A stretch of 64,000 nucleotides of DNA, taken from positions 15,090,085 through 15,154,084 of the forward strand of contig JASSKH010000010.1 of the NCBI GenBank assembly GCA_031763025.1. Reading direction: 5' to 3'. The DNA comes from Macrocystis pyrifera (taxonomy: Eukaryota > Sar > Phaeophyceae > Laminariales > Laminariaceae). Shown here one piece after another: positions 33,101 to 43,217 of this stretch (position 1 is its first letter; every line of letters starts with the position of its first letter). Both the position numbers and the translations under genes were made by a program. The notes under the pieces are model-generated. The model ran no database searches. It had not been told where the DNA came from and saw nothing but the letters and a program-made list of their open reading frames with translations.

Positions 33101-35414
33101 GCTTTAAAGCTTCTAGACCGTCCTCGCGGAACCGCCCGCTTGGCACGAAATTATTTTGCCGTACCAAACCTGAGACCACCTCGACGCGGGGTGCTGCAGA
33201 CGAAATGCCGTGACCATGGTGCTGAATAGACTGATGTGACCATAGAAAACAACAGAGTACACATCACAACAACTAACTGAAACACATCGCACACCCCAAA
33301 GAAGAAAAAGTGAAACCAGCGTACGCATGTATGCATGCATAAATACCTACTTTTACGTACAATGTACGAGTACAGAGTTTATACGTCAATACAGAAGAAT
33401 TTCAACCTAGGGAGGGCAGCCGCATACGGAGATAAAAAACAGTGTACCGTTACGTATGGCCTCTCTGATTGGTTCAAAGTTGGCCAAAATCAGTTGCAAG
33501 CTAGACAGTATTAAAAGTCAGGCATACCTTGGCCTTTTCGAGCCAAATCAGTTACGATGTCAGCCTGGCCAATCGCAAGGCTCCTGGGGTGTGTTCTGTA
33601 CTTGTTTTTAGCATGTAACTGATTTGGGCCGAAAAGTGACCAGATATATCTCATTTTGGCTAAAACCCATTTTTTTTTTCTTCCGGATTTTTTTTTGTTT
33701 CATTTTCATTGTTTTTGCGGTGCTGCTGCTGTGCCGTGCTGTGCTTTTTTTCGTACACACGAGTACACACACAGCATATCAAAAGAAGAAAATAAGTACC
33801 CCCACTGGGGTATTATGTACATACGTACGACATGTGAGCAAGCGCAGCGGGCGGAACCGCAGGCGACGCGAAGCGTATGTGGCGTCCGAATTGTTTTTTT
33901 CCTGGAGCATGGCGGGGGGACTCTTGGCATCATCAAGTCGCCCGTTTGCGACTACAATCATGAAAAACTATATTCAATCATGGACCTCTGCCCGCTTCGC
34001 ATAAGTTGACGTATTTTTCCTTCCTGGGCGAGCGTAGCGGGCGGCGTAGGCCATCCGCGGAGCGAAGCGCCTTGTAATACCTATATCTCCCACCCCAACA
34101 CTCGTGAGCGTTTGCCGTGTATCATCAACAGCACAAGGCGCTTCGCTCCGCGGGCGGCCTACGCCCGCTATGCTCGCTCAGGAAGGAAAAGTACATCAAA
34201 TTACGCGAAGCGGAGAGAAGATCGATGATTGAACATATATTTACATGATTGCTGTAGTTACAAACTGGCGTCTTGATAATGCCAAGAGTCACATGCCGTA
34301 CGTACGTACATACCCCAGGTAGGGTATTTATTTTCTTCTTTTGAAATGCTGCATGTACCTGGTATGTACGAAAGAGAAAGCACAGCACGGCACCGCAGCT
34401 GCACCGCAAAAACAATGAAAATGAACCGAAAAATTTGGAAACAACAAAAAATCCCCGTCCCTTCTCATGTAAGAATTTTCTGCCTGATTGGAACACCTTG
34501 CACCAGTCAAAAAAGAAAAAAAAAGTACAGCAGAGCTTCTCGCTCAGCCTCGTACGCCGGCCGCTCCTCTCGCGACCACCTCGCCACCGATTCGGTTTGG
34601 ATAAAGCTTTTCTCTCTCTGTCACAGTGAGCCCCGTCGCCCGCCCCGCGTGAAGCCCGGTGCTCACCGTGACCCTCGTTCGCCAGCTCGACAATGTCGGT
34701 GCTCAGACTACGTACGTCTCTCTGTATGGTTCAGCTTGGTTCGCAAAAATAAGCACCGCTTGAATGCTATCTTGCAATCCCGAACGATCCTTATGGACTT
34801 GTACGTACTCAGTGTAATTTTTCAGATGGAGGCCAGACAGAGCCCATTCATGCTTCCCTCGCGTGTCGAGGCACACACGACGCGTAACCACGAAAACGGC
34901 GACCGCGCTCCTTGCAACCTCCCCTCTACACGCCAGCATCCGCCGACATCCGCGACGGCGCCGGGCTCACCCGCGGTGCCGTGCTCGGAGTACACGCACG
35001 CACACGAAACGAAACAAGAAAAAAGGAAAAAAGAACTGAAACAAAAGAAATTTCAACGAGCCTGTGAAAAAAAGCGAAAGAAAGCCTGCCAAACCGCTTC
35101 GGCCGTTTCCTATGCGGTTCGATTTTTGAGCTTCAGATTTTGACCATTCCAGATATAACTTGGCAAATCGAAAGAGTCTTCCTATGCGGAAAAATCAGAT
35201 TTATTGTGCGTGTAGAGATTCGAGCAAACGCCGAGACCAACTGCTGTTTTTGTGATTTGGCGCCGCGAAGAGCCGCGCTGGGTGCGCTGCCCTGCGCGTA
35301 GGACCCAAGCGTCCGAGCCCACGCTGACTGCCTCTGGTCTGGCGGCGAAGAGACGTGGTGAGTGCGCTAGTCAACCTGTCTTGGTATTTTGTGTTTCATT
35401 TTTGTGACTGACTG

Positions 35415-35461
<47 letters not shown>

Positions 35462-36913
35462 ACAGCAGTGTAGTCTACGAGTACGTATCCACGGAGAGGC
35501 GCGTGCCGAGTGCGCTTCTCTTGGTCTCTAGGTCCGAGCCCGCGCCAGCCGACTCTAGTCTGGCCACGGAGGGACGCGCCGTCCGCGCGTCGGGCACGAA
35601 GCAACGTCGTTATACAACTATATCACCATCCAACTCATCGATCGTTCTGCTGCTGTTTGCTGTCGTGGATAACATCTTGAATTTAAAGAGCATGTCATTT
35701 TTCGATTTGAAAATCTGATGACCCAGATCGTCGGATTTTGGCCATCGGATTCTCAAATCGAAAAATTTCCAGTCGGATTTTGCATATTTGGACTGCATAA
35801 GCAGGGTCATTCATTTTTGAGATCGAAAATACAAATCTCAAGCACGAAATCGAACCGCATAGGAAACGGCCTTAAAAAAAACAAAATCGACTTTTTCTTT
35901 ATTCGAGTTTTTTCTTCTCTTTTTCCGGGAGAAAAAGTGTGGCACGAGAAGCAAGCACGCAAAGAAACCAGAGAACGCGAAGACAGCAAATAGCGTAGAA
36001 GCGACTAAAAATCGTGGTAGACTCGCTGAGCGCGAGGCAGGTCCTTATAATCCAGTCATGTTAAAAAAAGGAAAACGTAAGGTAATTTATGCAGAGGGCG
36101 CCCCAATTCGTCGTACGAAGTTGAGGCTCGTTTTCTCAATACAAACAGGAAAATTAGCCGAAGAAACTGTGCTCAGGGAAGGGTGCCATACTGCCTGTAA
36201 ATCCTACCACAGGTGCACATACGTACTGCTGTAGTACGAGTCCCGGTTTCTACTGCTGCGATACCTGTTCTCAGTGTTGCAACAAAATAAGAAATTGAAC
36301 CTCGACGTGGCCTCGACGCCAAATTGAGCAGGGCAGGGCGCCTTCTGTACCACTATTCGTATACCGATGATAACTGTACCGGCACTGTACACGCATGGGT
36401 TTTACGGTCATCGCCCGCACTGACTGTACACAAGTGGGTTTTGATGGCCATCGCTCTGGGTACTGGCTACTGGGTACGTGAGGCCTTACTGACGCATACC
36501 CTCACCTTGAAAAATCTAAACAGCAGCAAAAATACGAAGAGGTTGTCGACAGAAAGGCTCATCTCCACCACATACCCTGCAAAATATTGCAAGGCTTTGT
36601 CAGCCCCGAGGAACTGGTTTATGCCAGCACCAAATCCCGCTGCTCCAGTGACTGCCAAGGCTGTTGTTGTCAGAGCATCCCGGTAACGATCAGGATCCGG
36701 TGCGCTTTCGACTTTCATAGTGGAAGTAGTGGCACGCGTCCGTATAGACCTTTTTGAGTTCGCGGAGCGAACATGTGAACCCTGCTGAATGCTACATCGA
36801 GGCCACAGAGCGATATCTCCACAAGACGCACAACACACTCTCGCTGGCAGCCGAAATCCCGTGACTGCAAGGAAGTTGAGTGCCACGCATGGTAACAACC
36901 CCAGAACCCTCAT
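27197..36913 (-). CDS. TERC: TerC-family integral membrane protein, plastid-targeted, four exons
   Basis: Multi-pass membrane protein of the TerC/Alx group, linked in plants to thylakoid membrane biogenesis and in bacteria to metal (tellurite, manganese) handling. Predicted exons (minus): 36913-36506, 29628-29353, 28074-27963, 27457-27197; 351 aa if in frame. Residues 1-19 form a signal peptide ending AVTG, then FRLPARV, and a basic Ser/Arg-rich stretch follows: an ochrophyte bipartite plastid presequence. Family motifs: VEMSLSVDNLFVFLLLF (116-132), FFK/VPLANQNRVLTWGIFGA, DYYDGNKFFTV, VCIELSDVIFAVDSIPAVF, then VTK/DPFIVYTSNIWAILNLRS. Exon 3 is 112 nt, one base more than phase-0 neighbours allow. 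The extra base lies in a run of seven C, where six would give ATPLLLVLV; this is a sequencing slip or a real frameshift. The 6.9-kb first intron is packed with mobile elements. Confidence 0.85.
29858..29926. repeat. Imperfect GCC/GCT trinucleotide repeat
   Basis: A run built from GCCGCCGCC and GCTGCTGCTGCTGCTGCC in TERC intron 1; it gives alanine-rich open frames on the minus strand, which are artefacts of the repeat. Confidence 0.7.
30044..31123 (-). mobile_element. Helitron-like element, copy B (full length)
   Basis: Starts TA|GAACTACTTACAGATAT and ends GCGAAGCGCCTTC|TA, the reverse orientation of copy A. The terminal hairpin region is eroded (TCATTAGCGAAGCGCC) and lacks the full GCGGGCGGC stem. 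It keeps the internal landmarks: GAGCACGGCACTTCGGGCG, the TVAESEESFTRTESVARWSR-type coding-like stretch, and TACGTACAGCATGCGAGCTAG near the right end. Confidence 0.65.
31139..32027. mobile_element. hAT-type non-autonomous element with GGGTC/GACCC arrays, complete
   Basis: Perfect terminal inverted repeats of 19 bp: CAGGGCTTTTCGCGGGTCA at the left (31139-31157) and its complement at the right (32009-32027). Flanks are GCATTTAT (31131-31138) and GTATTTAT (32028-32035), an 8-bp target duplication with one change. CAGGG termini and an 8-bp duplication define the hAT superfamily. The interior is two blocks of (CGACC)n-type pentamers flanking about 220 bp of unique sequence. There is no transposase. 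It is the empty-site reference for the split copy at 11.7-18.45 kb. Confidence 0.8.
32047..34074 (-). mobile_element. Helitron-like element, copy C, interrupted by a TIR element
   Basis: Starts TA|GAACTACTTACAGATATC (32047) and ends GCGAAGCGCCTTG|TA (34074). Between 32791 and 33669 it is interrupted by an unrelated TIR element; without that it would be about 1.15 kb, the family length. The hairpin near 34040 is imperfect (GCGGGCGGCGTAGGCCATCC). Confidence 0.65.
32791..33669. mobile_element. 879-bp TIR element (MITE-like) nested in Helitron-like copy C
   Basis: Imperfect terminal inverted repeats extend over about 70 bp: TGGGCAAATGCTAAAATCAG ... GGGCCAAAATCAGGTACATG on the left. The complement of the right end reads TGGGTTTTAGCCAAAATGAG ... 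GGCCCAAATCAGTTACATGC. The CAGGTATACCTG palindrome sits in the left arm. Flanks are T-rich (TTTTTTA / TTTTTTT), so the target duplication is uncertain. No transposase; superfamily not assigned. Confidence 0.6.
34134..35042 (+). mobile_element. Helitron-like element, copy D, 3' part lost
   Basis: Begins CAAGGCGCTTCGCTCCGCGG with the hairpin region (GCGGGCGGCCTACGCCCGC, shortened) and follows copy A to AAAAGAACTGAAA, where unrelated sequence starts. About 200 bp of the family's GTAGTTC end are missing. It lies 60 bp from copy C, in the opposite orientation. Confidence 0.6.
35101..35871. mobile_element. 771-bp element with perfect 25-bp terminal inverted repeats
   Basis: The left end reads GGCCGTTTCCTATGCGGTTC plus GATTT; the right end (35847-35871) is its exact complement. 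Subterminal variants of CAAATCGAAA recur inside. The flanks (GCTTC left, TTAAA right) give no clear target duplication. It carries the (CTG)15 tract and no transposase. It lies within TERC intron 1. Confidence 0.65.
35416..35460. repeat. (CTG)15 microsatellite
   Basis: Fifteen uninterrupted CTG units. It is in TERC intron 1, which is read from the minus strand, so the pre-mRNA would carry (CAG)15. The polyglutamine frame seen on the minus strand is an artefact. Confidence 0.9.
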
Positions 36914-38025
36914 TTAGAGCGTGGTGTGAGTTGGATGGAAAGTTGTTGCGGAGGTACGTTGCAATTTTCAATGTCCTGGAAGGCTAAAATCGCAGGGGGG
37001 ACGTGGGTCATGAATGTGCCCCAGAGAGAACACTGGAGTGTTCAAGTTGTTGCCCACCAGCCACAAAATGAGTTTCTAGATAGGTGAAATAAAAAAACGC
37101 GAAAACGAGTGAAACCGGGGTTTAGCAGAGATCAGCCCCACAGAGGGCCTTTGAGGCACTCTTCACGGTCACCGCGCTGCCCACTGAAGCCCCCAAATGA
37201 CGCAGGACGCTCAGAGGAACTCAATCAAGTTACATGATAGAGCCTGTTCTGTGGCTGGTTGGCGCTTGCCCGTCCTAAGCTTGGATAGAGTCGGTTCATG
37301 ACAGCTTGAGCAGCTTCGGTCGAGGCAATTGCACCGCCCAATTAGGCCGACTCGAATACATTGACGAAATTGTCCAGATTTCCGTGTGTGGGCTCGCATA
37401 CAGCCAATCATGTCATTTCCGCCTTGCGAAATTAGGGATCGAACCTCCAGCTGCCACGGTCGACCTCAGAATGGTGCCTGATTAATCAGAGCCTGTCTGT
37501 GGCTGTGTAAAGATGTCGTATGAGACATAATTTTTAGCCCATGACGGAATTGATTTTATTAATTTTGAAAGATTTCTACTGCTGTAAAATGTTGCTGGTC
37601 TGGCCTGCTCTTCTTCTGTTTTTTGTTGTTGTAGATAAGACAGCAGCTTAGCAGCGGCAACAATGAAGCAGTGGTGCGATGTTCGCAGCAGCGGAGAGGC
37701 CAGCAGTCAGCAAGTATGTGCCTACGAGTACCTGTTGCTCGTTGCTGTTGTCATGTTGGCTGCTACGCACCATGCACACAGCTATTTGCTCGGCTTGCTG
37801 CAGTCTGCAGGCATTTTTTTAATTTTTTTTTTCTAGGCACCCAAGAAGAAGTGGAATCGATTCCTACCCCCAGTTTAAGCTCTCATACCACCAGGTATAA
37901 AACACTACTATTAATACTAGTAATTGGTGGTAATGAGGCGCGACCTCAGCAATACCTGCAGTAGTCATATCTGCGATGCATCATGCACAAAACATTTATT
38001 TGATTTGTGCTGAACCAACACGAAC
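36914..38025. other. TERC 5' flank; no other gene seen
   Basis: Contains the presumed promoter of TERC, without a recognisable TATA or initiator I would defend. A word GAGCCTGT(T)CTGTGGCTG recurs near 37242 and 37486. On the minus strand near 37430-37505 a GGAGGTTCGATCCC box resembles a tRNA B box, possibly a SINE remnant. Confidence 0.35.
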
Positions 38026-38029
38026 GAAC

Positions 38030-39120
38030 ATCTACTGCTGCTGCTGCTGTACCTTCTACCTATACGCCGTCGTTGGTGAATCTCATAACCGTAAATATTC
38101 TTGGCATCATATCCTGCTCTTGAAAAACACAGACAGCACAGCAGTACGGACACACCTGAAACAAATACCAGGTACTGGATTTTGTCGTGTGTATCCTGGT
38201 ATTTCCACCTCGAAATCCGGCATAGTAATTTGAAGACGAAAATATGTACTACTGCAGTAGCTGTGTGACCACGGAACTGGCTGTCGACGGGTGGAAAGAA
38301 CAAGACGACAAATAGACACACACCTGATTTTTTTCCGTTTTTCCAACAGCAAGTGTTTTCTGGTTGAAATTCGGCATAATTAATTTGAACACGAAAAATC
38401 TGCATCTGAAAATATTTGTCCACAGAAGACGCTTCTTTCTCGTAGCAGGTGCCACCACTACTTGCTTGTACTGATGTACGACATCTACATACAGCAGCTG
38501 TGTTTCTCCAGCAACAAAAACAGCAGCATCAGCAGTAGCAGTGGGACGCACGAGGCCAGGGTCAGCGTCGATGTACGCTCGGCGGCTCGGCTTGTCAATC
38601 TAACCCTTGAACCCTTTGTACACATCTACAGCAGCAGAAGTGTTTCTCCAGCAACAAAACAGCAGCAGCAGTAGCAGTAGGACACACGACGCCAGGGTCA
38701 GCGTCGCTGTACGCTCGGCGTGTCAATCTCACCCCTTGAACCCTTTGTACACGTACTCGATTTTGTCCTGTGTTGGTTTTGAACTCGAAATTCGGCATAA
38801 TAATTTCAAGACGAAAAATCTGCAGTGGACGTGCTCTGTCCAAGAGAGAACTTCTCGTAGCAGGTAGCAGGTGCCACCGCTACTACAGATGATGTACGAC
38901 ATCTACAGCAGAGCTTCTCCAGCAGCAAAACAGCAGCAGCAGCAGGACACACGAGGCCAGGTCAGCGTCGCTGTACGCTCGGATTGTGTGTGAACCCTTC
39001 GTACATGTGTTTCCTGGTCCCGAACTCATAATTTGTAAGACGAAAAATCTACAATCTGACGTGTGTCCAGCAGAGCTTCTTCTAGCAGTGCCACCACTAC
39101 TACTACTGCTGTACAACAAC
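38030..39120. repeat. Complex tandem repeat rich in CAG/CTG
   Basis: Phrases such as AAATTCGGCATAATAATTT with AAGACGAAAAATCTGCA, GTTTCTCCAGCAACAAAA, CAGCAGCAGCAG and GGCCAGGGTCAGCGTCG recur. Shorter units of about 130 bp lie at 38490-38740; longer ones of about 240-430 bp span 38165-39060. Open frames here are repeat artefacts. Confidence 0.6.
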
Positions 39121-39495
39121 TATTATACAGCAGATACTCTCCTGCTTCTCAGTCCCCTCATCAGCAGGAGGATGGGCCTGCAGCATGTCTCGGGGACATG
39201 ACCCGAACGCTCGTTGCTGTGGACAGACACAGTCTGCCTACCTACGAGTACTCGTAGAGCTAGCTGGGTTTCAAAATATAATGTGTTGTTGGTTCTGTGT
39301 TTTTTTTCAACATGGCCCAGCACCAACATGTGCCTACACACGTTGCCACACCTAACTCGAGCTGCTGTGAACGACTTACCACCGCACCAGCACCAGGAGG
39401 TCTGTTTTGTGTGTGCGCGTCCACAGAGCCCGCCGGGACTGGAATTGGTGCGGTGTGCGTCGAGGGCGGTGGTCAAACGTTGCCCAAAAAAATGT

Positions 39496-39545
39496 TGAAT
39501 CACACACACATACACGCTCACCACACACACACACACACACATACA
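39496..39545. repeat. (CA)n microsatellite
   Basis: Interrupted CA dinucleotide run ending in an uninterrupted stretch of about nine CA units. Confidence 0.85.
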
Positions 39546-39984
39546 GAGAAACTCAAAACAAGGCACCCCACGCTCGTATCCGAGCCGCTATGAAGAGGCT
39601 TTTTTTTTTCTTGGAAAATTCCAAGAAAAAAAAGGCTCGCCCGCTTTTAGCGCGCTTCGCGCGCCTCATTATTAATTGTTATTGCCCTCGACGAAATGCA
39701 GTCGAGCGCTGTTCTCAGTGTGCTTGTCTCTTTTTTGGTGAAGTCGCAGGTAGAGTTGTTGAGAGTGACGGGAGAGAGGCCAGTCGGGACCAGCACGGAC
39801 GGAACCCCAGAGTGCTGTGTTTGGCTCAGGCAGAGCATCTACTTGTTGACTAACGGTACCACTTGTTATAGTACTCGGGGGGGACATATATCCAGCAGCA
39901 GCACACGAAGACGGAACGAGCACCCGCACCAGTACCACAGCAATGGGATCGATATATTGAGGTGTAATTAATTGGGGTTGCAGG

Positions 39985-40560
39985 GATTTTATAAATTTTG
40001 AAATACGTCAGGGATTTACAAAATACAAGACTGTTGGCCAATGAAAAACGAAACCTGAACGCGGGGAGAGATCTCCAACAATCAGTCACAAAGCTGACGA
40101 CGCTTTTATTATTTTTGCGAGGACCGAAACATACGTACGATGAAGATCGCCAAATACATATAAAGGCGAAAAGTAAGAAGTAATCAATCAACTAACAACA
40201 AAAAGACCTACGATATAGTATGCAATTTTGAATCATTATTTTTGCGAGTACCGAAACATACGACGAGGATCGCAAAACACAAATAAATAAAGGCGAAAAG
40301 TAGAAAGTAATCAACTAACTGCTGTTGTTGCTGTTGTAAAAGACCGACGATAGTTCGTATGCAATTTTTTAGTAGTTTTCAGGCTCTACTGCTGCTGCTA
40401 TATATGCGAGTGACGACGCTTTGTTGGCCAATGAAAAACATGTTTTGGGTTGTTGCACGTTCGACAGATTGACATGCATTTTCAACTGACGGGTTATTCT
40501 TTGTATTATATGCGAGTACGGAAACATACGATGACGATCGCAAACAAATAAAGGCGAAAA
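39985..40560. repeat. Diverged tandem segments
   Basis: GGACCGAAACATACG(TACGATG)A with ATCGC and AAATAAAGGCGAAAAGT recurs near 40121, 40250 and 40515. GTTGGCCAATGAAAAAC occurs near 40033 and 40422. No gene recognised. Confidence 0.5.
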
Positions 40561-41445
40561 GTAGAGAATTTAATCTGCTGCCGGCGGCGTCCTACGGTAT
40601 CCCCCCAAACCTGAAGAAAAGCCCATTTTTTTTTGCCTTTCGCTGCTGTAAAAGACTTGCGATAGTATGCATTTTTTTTTGTCATTCGAGACACAGCAGT
40701 AGTACTCGTAGATAGTTTTGCTCTAGCACAAAAAGTAACCCACTCCTGTTGTACTCTAAAAAACCTGCTATTATAGTATGCGAATGGAAACGCGAAGTAC
40801 ACCAAAAAATAATTATTATTTCAGCTCGTGCCACGATACACGATAGACGCTCGATCTCGACAGAGACTCAGCCCACGGACAACCCGCCCAGTGGCGGGCA
40901 AGATCAACTAGTATAGATGACGGGCTCGAAGAAATGAGGTGGATGCATGCTCTAGGGGGCAAGAGCTTGCCGGCGGCGTCCAACGGTATCCTCCCAAAAC
41001 TGAAAAAAGCCCATTTTTTGCCATTCGAGACGTTTGTTGTACTGATGTACTGATAGACACAACGCATTTTTTTGCCATTCTGTTATGATACTGCTTGGAT
41101 ACAGCACTCTGCAGTACAACAATGTACTCGTCCATAAATTTGCTCTGACACAAAAAGTAACCCACTCCTGTTGTACTCTAAAAAACCTGCTGTAGTATGC
41201 GAATGGAAACAAACGCGGAGTTCACCAAAAAAGTATTATTTCAGCTGGTGCGACGATACACGATTGACGCTCGATCTCGACAGAGACTCAGCCCACGGGC
41301 AACCCGCGCGGTGGCGGGCAAGATCAACTAGTATAGATGACGAACTCGAAGAAATGAGGTGGATGCATGCTCTAGGGGGCAAGAGCTTGCCGGCGGCGTC
41401 CTACGGTATCTCCCAAACCTGAAAAAAAGCCCATTTTTTGCCATT
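40560..41445. repeat. Two-copy direct repeat, unit about 425 bp
   Basis: The block CTCCTGTTGTACTCTAAAAA ... GACGCTCGATCTCGACAGAG ... GGTGGATGCATGCTCTAGGG ... GGCGGCGTCC occurs near 40745-41020 and again near 41168-41405. A partial unit precedes at 40575-40640. The copies differ at scattered bases and short indels. Confidence 0.7.
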
Positions 41446-41639
41446 CGACACGGATGCAGCAGTAGTATTTCGGAGGACCATAGTAAATGGGATCAAATTT
41501 TGTTAGTAAAAATAGGGAAATATATGGGTTTTTGTGTGTACCGTAGGTCCTATTAACTATGTTCCTCCGTAATAGTACTCATAGCTACGTAATGTTTTTC
41601 ATCTATTTTGTGTACACCAGCGGCCAATACGCTGCACTG

Positions 41640-41880
41640 AGCGTGGGACCCAAGCGTCCGAGCCAACTCTTACTCTTGCATTCATCGCCACTCTTGCACA
41701 ACAAGACAGCACTACAACAGTAGCAGGCACCTGGTCTGGTGTATAGACGTCTCCCCAACTCGGTATGAGCGTCTGGGCCAACTCTTGTATTCATCCCCAC
41801 CCTTGCACAACAATACGGCACTACAGCAGTAGCAGGCACCTGGTCTGTGGTGTATAGCCGTCTCCCCAACTCGGTATGGG
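41640..41880. repeat. Two-copy tandem repeat, unit about 118 bp
   Basis: Two adjacent copies share AACTCTTG, ATTCATC, CTTGCACAACAA, AGTAGCAGGCACCTGGTCTG and CGTCTCCCCAACTCGGTATG. Confidence 0.75.
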
Positions 41881-42120
41881 ACATGGGATATGTTGGTATG
41901 GTATGTGGGAATATGGTATATGGGAATATGGGATATTGGTGGTATGGTATATGGGGATATATATGGGAAAACCACCGTATGTGGTATGGTATGTGTTGAC
42001 GGTATGGTACGGGAAAAACACAGTAAGTATATGGTATGGTACGTTTGTGGTATGGTACCATGGTACGATGTCGTGGATGTATTATATGGCTAAATTTGCC
42101 TTGTGGTATGGTATGTTTCA
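41880..42120. repeat. GGTATG-rich low-complexity tract
   Basis: Irregular repetition of GGTATG, GGGATAT and GGAATATGG words. Frames through it on either strand are rich in Trp/Tyr/Met or Pro/His/Tyr and are not genes. Confidence 0.75.
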
Positions 42121-42220
42121 GTATATAAGGTCCGTAAGGGTCGAAAACGTCGTACGAATATCAATTGTAACGAGCTTATATATCGGCCATTGGAAAGTGT
42201 TCGAAAATATAAGCCTTGCG

Positions 42221-42252
<32 letters not shown>
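42221..42252. repeat. (GACA)8 microsatellite
   Basis: Eight uninterrupted GACA units. From 42255 to 42780 I see nothing I can support. Confidence 0.9.
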
Positions 42253-42256
<4 letters not shown>

Positions 42257-42784
42257 TGCAATTACCGCAACTGAGACTCAGTTCTACAAACTGAGAATAA
42301 TACGTCGTTCGCACAAGTATCGTACGACGCACTGACTGATGTTTACCCTACCTTATTTGCTGCAGCTGTACACTGCCGGGCTTTTCCTACAGCGAACAGA
42401 GTAATAGTAGTAGTAGTCTAGCGGTGTGATTATTAATAGTACAGTCAACCGAATGGGTACAAAACAATAAATAGTAGTATGGGCAAAATCCTGAGATCCT
42501 TATTGGGGCGCCATCTTGAAACAAGCTTGTCACGAGCATACTAGTTGGCTACTCTACTACAGGATTTAGTGTAGAGTTCACTACTACTAAGCCGTTTTTC
42601 TTGACCCAATTTTCTTAGCGTTTTCCAAAAAGTGAGCATTATGTTCTTATTGGGCACTTTCTTTGTAGCGGGTCTATACTTACTGTAGTAGTAGTACCCG
42701 TCCTACCGGTACCCTCTTTTTATATTTACTACAAGTAATGATTGATGTAATGATCCAACACTTTTTCCACGAACAGCAGCAATG

Positions 42785-42808
42785 CAGCAGCAGCAGCAGC
42801 AGCAGCAG
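42785..42808. repeat. (CAG)8 microsatellite
   Basis: Eight uninterrupted CAG units. The adjacent 91-codon frame starting at 42782 has no recognisable protein features. Confidence 0.9.
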
Positions 42809-43056
42809 TTCTTCTGTCCTCAAAAACATGTGCGTGTGTTCTTCATCACATTAATAATGATGGGCGGGATGCAGTTAGTTTTAAACAGGTGTGCAGGGAA
42901 TACATCCGACCGAGTATTATTATTATTTTGTTTCGAAATTCGTTCTTGCACCACTCCCCTAGGCACTTCCCGGAGGGGAACCTCGTATAATATATGTACA
43001 AGGCGCTTCGCTCTGCGGGCGGCCTACGTGGCCCGCTACGCTCGCTCAGGAAGGTA

Positions 43057-43140
43057 GTCGACGTGCCCGAGTGGTTAAGGGAATGGATTGGAAACCCATT
43101 GTGATTTCACGCGCAGGTTCGTGTCCAGCCGACGACGCCA
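43057..43140 (+). tRNA. tRNA-Ser(GGA) pseudogene with CCA (SINE head)
   Basis: Cloverleaf: acceptor GTCGACG pairs with CGACGAC with one A-A mismatch. The D arm is GCCCGAGTGGTTAAGGGA. The anticodon loop TTGGAAA has anticodon GGA, with stem ATGGA/CCCAT carrying one mismatch. There is a short variable arm, and the T arm GCAGG-TTCGTGT-CCAGC has one mismatch and no A at position 58. Discriminator G is followed by CCA at 43138-43140. The mismatches indicate a pseudogene. An encoded CCA suggests derivation from a processed tRNA. Confidence 0.65.
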
Positions 43141-43217
43141 CTTGTTAAGGTCTTAGTCCGTTGGGCTAAAGGTAAAGGTTAACCAATCGCCTACCCAGTC
43201 TAAGCTTCATAACAAGG
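43057..43217 (+). repeat. tRNA-Ser-derived SINE
   Basis: The head is tRNA-Ser-like (see the tRNA entry) and is followed by a tail beginning ACTTGTTAAGGTCTTAGTCC and ending TCTAAGCTTCATAAC. The same tail occurs without the head near 10.1 and 10.4 kb. Clean insertion into Helitron-like copy E defines the ends. Confidence 0.6.

Larger units (their letters stand above)
29629..36505 (-). other. TERC intron 1, 6.9 kb, filled with mobile elements
   Basis: Donor GTGAGG follows AAG at 36506; the acceptor AG precedes GTTCCG at 29628. Between them lie Helitron-like copies B, C and D, a hAT-type element, a TIR element nested in copy C, a 771-bp TIR element with a CTG repeat, and a GCC/GCT microsatellite. 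Little obviously unique DNA remains except about 29640-30040 and 35880-36500. The other two TERC introns are 1.28 kb and 0.5 kb with no recognised repeats. Confidence 0.75.

Noticed and set aside
35371-35604. Polyglutamine protein on the minus strand
   Set aside because: It is the CTG15 microsatellite inside a TIR element in an intron, with no flanking coding features.
37430-37505. A tRNA gene on the minus strand (GGAGGTTCGATCCC)
   Set aside because: Only a B-box-like word is present; acceptor and anticodon stems do not form.
41603-42274. Long frames rich in Tyr/His/Pro or Trp/Tyr/Gly
   Set aside because: They are translations of the GGTATG low-complexity tract on both strands.
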